DNA from: Mytilus edulis
Lineage: Eukaryota; Mollusca; Bivalvia; Mytilida; Mytilidae
DNA length: 64,000 nt
Assembly (NCBI RefSeq): GCF_963676685.1
Contig: NC_092346.1
Location: 71,997,821 to 72,061,820 of the forward strand
Direction of reading: 5' to 3'
Under the pieces are notes generated by a model. It had not been told where the DNA came from and ran no database searches. It saw only the letters and a program-made list of their open reading frames with translations. Positions 22,725 to 33,800 of this stretch are shown here, piece after piece. Position 1 is the first letter of the stretch; each line of letters begins with the position of its first letter. The translations under genes and the position numbers were made by a program.

Positions 22725-23400
22725 AAAATGTTGTATGAGTGCAAATGAGACAACTCTATCCACGCCACAGTGTAGTTTAACTTAGCAATTATAGGTTAGA
22801 GTACGGCCTTTCAATACGAACTCATGAACAATCACCGAACAAGATATAAAGGGTCAAAAATGACCAATATAAAACTATTTAAACAGGAAACCAACGCTAT
22901 AATTAAGATGTGGTTTGAGTGCCAATGAGACAACTCTCCATCCAAGTCGCAATGCATTTTAAGTTAACAGTTCAATGAGCATCGACTTGAACACAGAATC
23001 TTTTCTAACACTAAACAGCAAGCTACATATAAAGTCCCCAAAATTGCCATTGAATACAAACTTTAAACAAGTAAATCAAAATATAGAAAACGAGAAACAC
23101 CTATGAACCACACCAACCACTGAACAACAGGTTACTGACAATAGTATTGAATATGCATCTGGTTTAAACAGTTTAACAGGCTCGCCAACCTTGAACCTAA
23201 CCTTAGACAGAAGTTAAACATTATAAAATAAAAAGACGCTATAAAATATTAACTCTATGAAAAAGACGCGATTTAAACAATATCAACACTTCAGAATATG
23301 TATGATCCGCGACACAATACAATATATACAAAACGAGAAACAGAAAACACATATGAACTACAACAACCACATGAACAACAGGCTCCTAAATAATCCAGGA
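22725..23400 (+). repeat. Two R1-type copies in tandem
   Basis: Copy a starts near 22730 (gtatgagtgcaaatgagac). Copy b starts near 22909 (aagatgtggtttgagtgcc) and extends through caacaaccac and aacaggctcc near 23390. Both diverged from the 7480 copy. Confidence 0.7.
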
Positions 23401-23782
23401 CAGGTGCATGCATACAAAATATACACAATTAAGTATCTTGTAAAATCTGCATGCACGTCAGTGTTAAGTTTTCGTGGTCAAATCCATATCGCCTATATTT
23501 TAAGCATTTGGTGCACTATATTTGGTGTATTCAAATAACAGGTATCATCTGACTTGGACCCCATTTCTATAGTTCATTATAAGGGGTGTACTTTATCAAT
23601 AATTTGGTTTATATGATGCTAATAAGATGAAAATTGCCGTTTAAAAAATGTCATCTGACCTTGACCTGATTTTCATGGTTCATTGGTCAAAGTCCAATTT
23701 TTGTCATGTCACTGAGTTTGTTTCAGAGATACTTTAAGCAATTGTTCTACTAGATTTCAGGGAAAGGAAAGATTTTGTACAT

Positions 23783-23965
23783 ACAAAAAAGATGTGTTGA
23801 GATTGCCAATAAGACAACAAGAGACCCAATGACACAGTTATTAACAAATATAGGTCACCGTACGGCCTTCAACAATGAACAAAGACCATACCGCATAGTC
23901 AGCTATAAAAGGCCCGAAATGATAAATGTAAAACAATTCAAACGAACCCACACGCCCTTTAGAGT
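23783..23965 (+). repeat. R1 copy
   Basis: aaaaaagatgtgttgagattg, gagacccaatgacacag, gtcaccgtacggccttcaac, ataccgcatagtcagctata, aacaattcaaacga. Frames through it are repeat artefacts. Confidence 0.85.
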
Positions 23966-24729
23966 AGTCTAGTCTGATGAACAGAATGTTGTCTATATGT
24001 CGGACTAAACTACTTTCAAAAGTAACTACACTCAAAAGTAATGATTTCATGGTTCAGTTTGAAAGCAACTTAACCAAAGATATTGGTTTAATCTACACAC
24101 AAGTCCGAATTGCTGTCAGTAAGATGTTTCAATATATCTATATTGAGATATATTGCTTGCAACACGATGTAGATATTTGTTAATCACTTAAAACATGGTG
24201 GACTCTTTCTGACCATCTACGTATGTTGATTTTCTTTCTCATCGACGTCAGCAGCGGATCCAGTCATTTTCAAAAGATTGAAGGGGTCTCCAACCCAGGA
24301 GAAAAACATTCCAAATTTATATCTCCATTCAAATTCATGTTTGGTAAAAAGGGAGTAACACAGAACGTTCACCTCAGATCTCTTTTTCAGTTCAATTTTA
24401 TGTTTCGTTATGGCTACTCGTCCGCCGTTAGCATTTCACATTTTTAATGTCTTGTCAAATACAACTTCTCCAATTCAAACTTAGGGAGATACCATTTGAT
24501 TTTTATGGGCTAGGATGAATTTTTTTGTCCTGCATTTTATTTAGTTGTAATCTCTGTCCTACCTTTTTATTTTTCACTATATTTGGTCCTGCCTTTTTAT
24601 ATAAATTTATCCCGTTTTTTTGCCCAGTTGCTCATCCTGCCTTCTTTTTTACTAAACAATCCTGTCTTGCCTTATTTATACTCAAATCCCTGTCCTGCAG
24701 GTTTTTTTTTAATTTCATCATAGCCCTCT

Positions 24730-24750
24730 CCCCCCCCCCCCCCCCCCCCC
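24730..24750 (+). repeat. 21-nt poly-C tract
   Basis: Uninterrupted run of C followed by ttcc and poly-A. The length is likely to be unreliable in assemblies. Confidence 0.9.
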
Positions 24751-24896
24751 TTCCAAAAAAAAATTCAAATGGTAGCCCCCTTAACTTGGACTCGGAACTT
24801 GGAATAAAAAAAAACCCAATTGATTACACCACCTTTTTAAAATCAAAATCCTAACCTCCTATAACAATGTAAAAGATATATTATATATAGGCCTAT

Positions 24897-25025
24897 TTCG
24901 TTTATTTCGTTGTATTTCGTTTCTTCATTTTTCATTTCGTTTCGTTTCGTTACATTTCGTTGCGTTTCGTTGTATTTCGTTTCGTTTCGTTATATTTCGT
25001 TTCGTTTCGTTTCGATTCCGTTTCT
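24897..25025. repeat. TTTCG simple-repeat tract, right arm
   Basis: Inverted counterpart of the 22500-22665 tract, flanked by taggcctat on its inner side and tttctcactttataagtac on its outer side. Confidence 0.9.
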
Positions 25026-25700
25026 CACTTTATAAGTACCCGTTCGATGTACACATTTAATTTAAAATGATCTTTATGAACTTATGTGCTTTCTATAAAT
25101 CATTTTTAAGTTATAAAATACATCGATTAATATTTAATAATCAATGTTTAAAAGTCACCAATATGGTATAATATTAAAATTTCAAGTGTTATTCAGATAA
25201 TAACAGTATTATTCGGTCATTAGTGTTTATACCCGTAAAATTCTTGAAATCCATGAAAACACATGGACATATACATGATATATATTTAAAATTAATGGTG
25301 TGTTTTTGAGCAATGTTAATTGTTCTAAGTAATATATTTCTCATTGATTGTTGTAAAAATTGTCTTTGATGGATAATAAAAACAACATTTTGTTTTGATA
25401 AACTAGTCAATTTGTTACGAGTGAAAACATTGGTGTACGAATTATAAAACATGACAAGGATTCATTCTAAATATCAGTCCAACAATGTTCAATCTGTAAA
25501 TTTACAGAAGCAAATTTTTTGTTCTTCCCTGGTAGGGATTCAATATACAATTTATATATAGAATTGAACATGAGATCTAGATTGTTACAAAATGTTAAGC
25601 ATGTTAAGATGTCATTGATATTACAAAAATGAATTACAAGACATACTAATACATGTACATGTTTATAACCAAGGAAGTTCTATAACCTTCTTGCTATAAC

Positions 25701-26919
25701 CAAGGAGGTTATATTAGAAGGAGAGAGGACGAAAGACAATAATTACACATAAAATGTTACCGACTTTTCTGTAAGTGGGTGTTAATTACTTGAGATCGAC
25801 TCTGTCACAGAGGGAGATTTTGTCCTAAATACATACCCGAGTAAGAACGGAAACACCCGAGGTGTCATAAACTGACCGTAAATATAATTATTGACATATT
25901 AATACGTTTTTTTGTGATATTTTTTATTAAGTAGTTAAAAATTAAAATTTTATGTTAAAAGTTAACTTTAACCCCGCCACATTATTTATGTATGTGCCTG
26001 TCCCAAATCAGGAGCCTGTATATTCAGTGGTTGTCGTTTGTTTATGTGTTAAATATTTGTTTTTCGTTCATTTTTTTACATAAATAAGGCCGTTAGTTTT
26101 CTCGTTTGAATTGTTTTACATTGTCTTATCGGGGCCTTTTATAGCTGACTATACGGTATGGGCATTGCTCATTGTTGAAGGCCGTACGGTGACCTATAGT
26201 TGTTAATGTCTGTGTCATTTTGGTCCTTTGTGGATAGTTGTCTCATTGGCAATCATACCACATCTTCTTTTTTTATATTCTTACCAATAGAAATGAAACG
26301 AATATCTGTCTCATTGCTGTCAATGTTAATACCAACAGAAAGCACTTTTACGTTGTTCCCGATAAATTTCTCTATGTTTCAATTGCAAATATTCTTTCCG
26401 GTCGTTACCGGTCACCGTAACTAAAGTACTTTGCATATTCTTATATTTTCTATGATTATTATCTGCCAATTCTCATCAACAGGAATTGACAGGTGAAGCG
26501 AACATCTTTGTTTAAAGCAATGTAGTGTTGAATAAAAATCGCACACTAACTTTCCTTTAAACCCTCATAACTTTGTCATTTCTTTATCTTTTTTCACGGT
26601 AGACAGACGATTGATTTTGAAATTGCGCGTCCAATCTTTTTCCATATCATAAACACCTATACACTGCATTGTTACCAAAAATACACCTGAATTTTAAGGA
26701 TCCTCTCACTGATAACAACCACGTGACATATGCGATTTATCTATTAGCCCGAACTGCTCGAGGTAACAGCCCGGTACATCAGAGGGCCATGTCAAGTGGG
26801 TGATAAACATGTCGGTTTCTTTATATTTTTATCATTTTTCTCTGATCGAACTGCTATCCTGGGGATGCTAATTTTGTATCAAGCAGAGTGTTCACTCTCC
26901 TTCTAATATAACCTCCTTG
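25701..26919. mobile_element. TIR element with 25-bp perfect ends, containing an inverted R1 copy
   Basis: Left CAAGGAGGTTATATTAGAAG then gagag (25701-25725); right is its exact reverse complement (26895-26919). The sequence cttgctataaccaa flanks both sides (left before 25701, right from ~26915), which may be target duplication or part of the family end. Inside is a long minus-strand R1 copy (25975-26275). No transposase seen. Confidence 0.75.
25975..26275 (-). repeat. R1 copy, minus strand, one of the most complete
   Basis: Read on the minus strand it starts gaagatgtggtatgattgcc and ends with the module caggctcctgatttgggacagg, acatacataaat, gtggcggggtt. The terminal module is shared with R2 (12455-12500, 47575-47620), linking the two families. 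Confidence 0.88.
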
Positions 26920-27409
26920 CTATAACCAAAGACATGTGTGTGTATGTCTCTGCTGTAACTGAATTTGTAACTTTATAAAACAGCAATGCAAAGATTGATT
27001 AAATCAACAAAGGAAGCAACCATTTAAATTCAATTTGGAAAGGGGGGGTGGCGGGGTCCCTGACTGAGTCAGATTTTTTTTTGTGCACAGCGCAAACAAT
27101 TTTATTTAATTTTCCAATGTTTCAATCATGTGTCAATTAAATATTTTTTTTCAAAATTAAACATTACAACATGTTTAAGGTCATTGAAGGTATTGGGGAA
27201 ATCTGCTTTCAGAATAATTTTTTTGTCATCTGCTTGACCATGTTGACCAGAAAACATTTTTTCATCAAGTTTGGGACCAGAATATTTTTTTAGAAAAAAA
27301 AAAAAATAGAAAAAAAAGACGACTATTGTTAGTCGTAGTTGGCTGCTCTTGCCTTTTTATTCATTCATCATAATCATTACTTAATTCAATTTAAAAAGAA
27401 GCCTTCAGC
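26920..27409. other. 5' flank of BRF1, no distinct element
   Basis: Contains a G-rich run near 27042 and A/T-rich runs near 27290-27320. No TATA box or start site can be assigned with confidence. Confidence 0.4.
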
Positions 27410-27487
27410 ATGTTCAACAGTAGCATGGATAGGGAAGCAAATGTATCAGGAGTTGATGAGGACTTACTTGAAAGTGTTTATGTCAAG
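27410..27487 (+). other. Candidate upstream exon of BRF1 (leader exon with a short uORF)
   Basis: ATG at 27410 opens 26 codons (MFNSSMDREANVSGVDEDLL...) that stop at a good donor (caag|gtacat). A matching acceptor (tatttacag) lies at 27640-27648. Splicing these gives GAA-ATT-TGA, so the frame would be a 28-residue uORF upstream of the BRF1 ATG. Composition is coding-like, but no homology is known to me. It could also be chance. Confidence 0.3.
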
Positions 27488-27684
27488 GTACATCTACATT
27501 GTAGTTATATAAAATTGTAAGGATTAAGTTCATCTCCTTGCTTTATATCTACGAATTATATACCAGCACTTATTGTGTAAACAGACTGTAAGTCTGCCAT
27601 CTACTTTAACCGACATCCTGTACGCATATTTATTATATATATTTACAGGAAATTTGAATACATCAGTTGTTGATAGATAAAGTT

Positions 27685-27871
27685 ATGTCCAGCACAGGGG
27701 TGTGTAGCCATTGTGGTTGTACAGATATAGACACTGACCCAGCCAGAGGTGATGCAGTGTGTACTAACTGTGGTTCTGTCTTGGAAGATCAGATTATTGT
27801 CTCAGAGATCCAGTTTGAAGACAATGCTGGTGGAGGATCATCTGTTATAGGACAATTTGTGTCATCTGATG
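27685..27871 (+). CDS. BRF1: BRF1 exon 1: zinc ribbon
   Basis: Residues 1-62. Holds both CxxC knuckles (CSHC, CTNC) and [10 protein letters not shown]. The ATG at 27685 is chosen because the frame upstream lacks another ATG and homologues start a few residues before the first cysteine. Phase 1 out. Confidence 0.95.
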
Positions 27872-30800
27872 GTATAATATTTAAAAAAAATCATTGATTT
27901 TTGTCTGTTTTAAGATCTTAGAACAGAATTTACATTTGTTTTACTTTATTGAACATCATTTGTGTACACAATTTGTAATATATGCAAGTTAACCTTTTTG
28001 TTTGATAATCTGCTTTTTTTCACAACTTTATGTATAGCTGCTTTCAAATGTTTTAAATGTGATTGAGCACAAAACATACAATTTATATATTTTCATGATT
28101 GCCATTTTTCCAGACTATGAAACTAAGCAATTTAGTCAGTAAATTTTAACTCTTTGTTTTTTAGGATCAAAACCACACAGTTTGGGAATTAATTTTCCTC
28201 ATGGCATCAAGAGAGAATCAAGGACAGTCACATATGAAAATGGTAAATAAGAAGTCAAATCCTCAATCTACTAGTGTTCTGTATAGCTACATTTATGTAC
28301 TTATCTTATTTCCTGTATAACTACTTATCTTATTCAATTAAACTTTAGACATGATTTTCAATGGTAGCTGCCAAATTCAGTTTGTGAAAGCAATGTTTTG
28401 ATTTCCATTCAGAAAACATATTTCTTTGGTGTTTATGGATAACAAAGCACAGATTTTCAAAAGTTTGAAAAATGACCAGTCATTCCAAGGCTTGTATTTC
28501 CTATCATGATTTCCTTGATAGAGGGTTGCTGCTTACTAGGAAGCTATTAAACCAAGAGTTCCAAATGGTGAAGTTAAAGTCATCCCTTCATAAATTTTAT
28601 GGACCCCATCACGAGTTGGTTGACCGTTAATGAATAACCGTTTCACAGATGATATTAGATATGTTCCTTATGTCATGACTACAATTCCCTTTCCTTTTCA
28701 TGAATGTGACTTACCGAATTAGATTATTTACCAGATTTGTAATAACATAAGTAACACAACGGGTGCCACATGTGGACCAGGTTCTGCTTACCCTTCCAGA
28801 GCACCTGAGATCACCCCCAGATTTTGGTGGGGTTTGTGTTGCTTAATCTTTGGTTTTCTATGTTGTGCCTTCTGTACTATTATTTGTCTGCTTGTCTTTT
28901 TATTTTTTAGCCATGGCGTTGTTAGTTTATTTTTAATCTAAGAGTTTGACTGTCCCTCTGGTATCTTTCGCCCCTCTTACATATTCAGCTGATTTTGTGA
29001 TGAAAACTTTTTCAGTTATTGGCGTGAAAAATGATTTGATTTTATGTATTTTAAAAATACCTGTTCCTTGTTTTCTTTTTTAAACTTTTTTATATAAATT
29101 AATAAAAGTTGCATACCTATGTTTATTCATATGAATTTATAGATAAATTTAATTTTGATATTGTACATTCATATTGATTTGAACTATCAATACATTCCTC
29201 ATACACAGAGTTATTTTAAACTATTTCAAGGTATGTTTCATTACATTTTTAGCTCAATTCGCACATCACTTTGAAATAGACTTCCTTAAGCATAGCTGTG
29301 TACAATGTGCAAAGCCCCTTGATTGGATTAAAATCTACTAATTTTATTAATTGTGAGGGGCTGTAAATATATTAAAATAAATTTATTATATATTTATGTT
29401 GTAAAGTATAGTCATTAGATGCTTTGTTTGAAAATTGCAGGAAGAAGATCTATTCAGCAGGTTGGTTCTCAACTGAGACTGAATCAGCATTGTATTGATA
29501 CAGCATTTAACTTCTTTAAGATGGCTGTAAATAAGAGATTGACCAGGGGAAGAAAGACAACACATGTGATAGCTGCCTGTTTATACCTTGTGTGTAGAAC
29601 TGAAGGAACACCTCATATCCTTGACACTATTGAAATAGGTTGACTCAAAGAGCACAATATTTGAGTTGAGGGAATATGAAATTACAGTCAATTTGTTAGA
29701 TACTAAAAATGACATGGTCATTAGTCTTAAAATGAAGATATTGAACCACCACTGATTATATGTCTAATTTGTTTTACAGTTATGGTTAAATGAATATACC
29801 ATTGTTTATTCAAATATAAATACTTAAGAAGATGTTGTAGTTTGCATGCAATAGATTCAATAGAATTCCCAAAAGGATGTATGAAATCATTTGACATGAT
29901 TGACTTGTCATTAACTTGTTATAAGGGCAATGAAGGACACAGAATGGCAGATTATTGTTTGATGTTAGAAATAAAATGGATGCCTTAAAAGACACTGAAT
30001 GGGCATCTGCGTTTAGGACTTATGAGGACACTGCTACTAGTGTATTTCATACAAATACATTAATAATTGTTGGTAACTAATTTTGCATGAATTTTATGTT
30101 CATATGAGCTGTTGATTACAATGTATGTTCAAACCACTAAATCAAGGTTCCAGAAAAATTTAATGTTTCACCCATGACAATAATTGGGACCTACAAGAAT
30201 AAACAAATCCACAGTATAGACAGGAGTTCTAAAACTGTATTATTCGTGACAATATGCAACCTCTACAATTAAAGGGAAACTTCGCAAAAAAATCAAAAAT
30301 TGATATTATGTCCATTCTGTATAAAAATGCTCAAATTTATAGATATTAAAGTTTTATTCCGCTAAATAAGAGATCACCATCGATTTTAAATTTTGAGTAT
30401 CAGTTCTCTACTCTCCGCCATCTTGTCACCTTCTCCGATGAAAAATCACGATATGTCAATAAACCACAAAGGAACAAAACTACAGTAAACGATGTAGTCG
30501 TAATTGCGTGTCGATATCTTGTCAATCGTACGGTTGTTTTATCTGACTGACTAACTTGATACGGAAAATGGTCTTATATTTTTAAATAACCATATAGTCT
30601 GTTATTTTTAAACTGATAATATTGTAATTAGTTAAAAAGTCAAAGTTCAAATCATAAAATGATAAATAAGTGTTCCGTGGAAATTGTTTTCGAAAATCTA
30701 TTTCGTTCATAATTCTTTCAAGTAATAAACTTTATTTAAATAAATTCGGATCTTCCCTCATCTGATCACCAGCATGGCTAAAGGTATTACTCCCAAAGGT

Positions 30801-33800
30801 ATTGGAAGGGGTGTAAGGTGACACGTCCAGGTATTCAATCGATTTCCTGTCCGGCGGGCTTGCAAGTTCATGCATCGTTTCACTTCTGTAGGTATTGATC
30901 AGTGTACACGACCGTTACTTATAACTTTCCATTTTGAACTATCAGGTGCATGTATAATATACATTTTTGTCTTGCGTGTCCGAAAGTGATATAATATACT
31001 AGTCATTACTGAACTCATACGCTTGTTTATAAATAACATTTCTGGTGTAAAGAATATTATTTATAAAAAAAAAATAATACAAAAAAAAATAATTGAAGAA
31101 ATACAAATCTATTTACATATTTTTCCAATGGTTAATTTGGGAAAATGTAATATATACTCGTTGTCAATAGTTTAGGACAGATTGGAACATACCAGAATTA
31201 TTGATCTAAAAAAATGTGCGCACTTGTCGACGATTCGTGTATACATACGCCTGGTAGAAAGTTACGGAACTATAGTCAGTAGCGCTATTTAAAATATGTA
31301 TACATGTATACATTGAACATAAGAAAGAAACATACATTTTGTGTAAATTGTGGTAAAAGTTTTGTAAATAGACTAGTCCACGTATGCCAACAGTATGTAA
31401 TCAACGAATTCGATAGACTATTGTATACCAAAAGAAGAAGAAGAAAAAAAAGAAACAATTTGATTTAAATACAGGTCAATTTATAACTTGCTTTGGTTCA
31501 TCGAAGTTAAGAACATAGTAAACTCACAGATTTATATATCAATTAAATTGTTCTCGAATAAAGGACGAAATTCGTCATCATCACAATTGTTCCAACATTC
31601 ATGTAAAATATATGCAACTGGACGTACACTAATAATCCCCAAGGAATGTGAATATTTTCTAGGAAAACTATTGAGTATCAATTTCGGAATTTATTTTCTT
31701 TCTTGATATTCAATGACAGCAATTTAAAGAATAAACTGCTTGTCGGATATTTGTCCGCTTTAGGGGTATTCTTGCAAGTTGAACAGACTTATAATAACAT
31801 TCAAAAATAGGGAAAGATAACATTAAATTCGTTGTCTTTTAATTTTAAACATCGTTGATCAAATAGTTATTTAAGTATATATATATATATACGTTGGGAG
31901 ACGACGATTATTATAGTTGTCTCAGATTTTAATAAGGACGTTCCCGATTATGAATAAATTTGGTTGACGTTTATCACACTTGAAAAGAATATCTATTCGT
32001 AATTTTTCGATTCCATTACAAAAATATTTTTTTCTTTATTCGTACATATTATATTCCGCTTCGGTAGAGTTATCTTCAGATAGTTTCATATATTAATTAA
32101 TACATGGCTTTCAAAAGTCTAAATGTAAGTGTTCTCGTACATTTTTTCGCCTAATAAAGACAAATAAAAATGATTTAGTAAAGCTATTTCTAATTTCTAA
32201 GTCCCCCTTTTTATGAGACATAAATCAAGGACAAGACTTGTATATCATTTCATTCTGACATATGAATTAAGTTTCCCGTCTTTAACCGAAAATTGTGTAT
32301 TTCTTAGTAAATTAACTTATTTGAATTCAAATAAATAATAGCACCAAATATAATTAAATAATTCCACGGCGACCAATTTTTATTTGTCACCAACTTGAAT
32401 ATGTATTTTTAATGTGTGTATTAAATGCTACCACTGATCCGAATAGACAGTCACACCTGGCAAGGTGTGCCCTAGAGGCGTGGTTAAATACCGAAGTGCA
32501 AATAACAATTTACCTTTCAACAAGCCATCTACGAGTATTGCCACAGAACCGTGAATACACACATCGTATAAACCTAGCCATAGCAGAGATAGTAAAAGGT
32601 CAATAATAGTACACCAACATATTGTCTTTACAGATTATTGTACTTTAATTTGTTCACCTTATCAGTCCGAAAATGCATTTATTAAAAATAAATTTATAAC
32701 TTTTTGTGTTGTCTACAAAAATAATTCGAATATATACGTTTAACATAGATAATTTATCTCACGAATGAGTACAATTGAACGTCTGTGCGTTTTATCTTCT
32801 TATTATCGGATGGTTATTAGATAAAGCATACGTCATCGGCGCGCTTACGATTACGTTAAAATATGATTAAAAACCAAGACTTTTAATGATTGTATTTTAA
32901 ATCCCGGCATGCAAAAATCAGGAGAAAACGTCACGACCTACAGGAAGTAGTTGATATTTTTTCATTAATTATTGAATTTCTCCTTTATTACTGCACATAT
33001 AGCGATAAAACTTTGTGAATATATATATTATGTCATAATGAACATATTTAAACCATAAGTAAAAAATCGTGAATTTTCCCTTTAAGTCAGTCAGCTGTTA
33101 GCTGTTGTTTTTGTAATTGACCAAATGCATGGAATTGAACATTATATTATTATCCTTAATTGTAGTACATATGTTGCTTGATTTCAGTGATATTCTTCAG
33201 GTATGTATATACTTACTACTTATATAGCTTCAGAATGCATATGCATTATGTTATATTTGTATATTGTAAACTCTCATTTTATCTCTGCTTCACAGTTACT
33301 TTAAGTAAATGGTTGACTGTATTTGTTGGTCTATAAAATTCATGATATGAACACTTTATATCAACTTAAAATAAAGAAAAAACACATGGTATGTGTAACA
33401 TTATATTTTTATTCATAATTTATTTTATGAATTAATTCATCACACCTACATAATATCTACTTACTTGAGTCAAGTCAAAAGTTTAATGATTACTTTTAAT
33501 AAAAATGCTTTGCTGAGCGCAGCCTGATAAGACCACAGTGGGTAAACCCTGAACAGTTGGTGCAAAATTGGATATAATATTCAAGCTTGATACTGTCTGA
33601 ATTTGGATTGTCATCAAATTTTTGAAATAATATAGGTTTTTGACACAAAATAAACATGATAAATGTGGTGAAAGATCTTAAAAACTTGGAATGGGTTGGA
33701 ATATTCATTTTATCTGTATTAATTTTTAATTGAAAATTTCTTGCTATTGTGCAATATTGTGTAAATGAAGATTTCTTGCTTTGGTACAATATTGTGCTAT

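Larger units (their letters stand above)
22260..25196. mobile_element. Large inverted repeat with CGAAA-rich arms (foldback)
   Basis: The left arm (about 22262-22720) and right arm (about 24838-25196) are inverted copies of each other. Matching landmarks are ttgaaattttaatatta / taatattaaaatttcaa, aaagtgagaaacggaatcg / cgattccgtttctcacttt, a ~150-bp AACGAAACGAAATACAACG tract on each side, and taggcctat plus aggttaggattttg. The left arm has an extra ~50 bp (cacaatggctgccatg). The 2.1-kb centre holds R1-type repeats, low-complexity tcctgcctttttat and a C tract. No transposase coding seen. Confidence 0.85.
30273..33081. mobile_element. TTAA-flanked 2.8-kb element (Kolobok/T2-like ends)
   Basis: Flanked by TTAA (30269-30272 and 33082-33085) with short inverted ends: AGGGAAACTTCGC on the left, and the right end reads AGGGAAAATTCACG on the minus strand. 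TTAAAGGGA resembles the TTAAAGGRR ends of Xenopus T2 MITEs (Kolobok superfamily); piggyBac also uses TTAA but usually has other ends. The interior has a few short frames (31304-31468, 31488-31706, 32412-32606) with no recognised transposase. Confidence 0.68.
29615..33168 (+). other. BRF1 intron 3, U12-type AT-AC intron
   Basis: Donor ATATCCTTGAC at 29615 matches the U12 AT-AC consensus over its first eight bases. Branch site TCCTTAAT at 33153-33160, with the branch adenosine 9-10 nt before the intron end. The intron ends TAC at 33168. Removing it joins C to AT-ATG-TTG, giving [11 protein letters not shown], which matches human GTPHMLLDLSD. A GT-AG alternative (atag|gttgac to ttgtag|tacat) keeps frame but inserts nine non-conserved residues. 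3,554 bp long and mostly filled by a TTAA-flanked element. Confidence 0.92.

Noticed and set aside
24223-24854. Two open frames of 74 and 109 residues
   Set aside because: Low-complexity, pyrimidine-rich sequence ending in a poly-C tract; no domains or splice structure.
29615-29643. Continuation of BRF1 exon 3 to the TGA at 29641 (short isoform or GT donor at 29637)
   Set aside because: The extra residues (ILDTIEI) are absent from BRF1 homologues, while the AT-AC splice reproduces the conserved sequence exactly. Retained only as an alternative to test.
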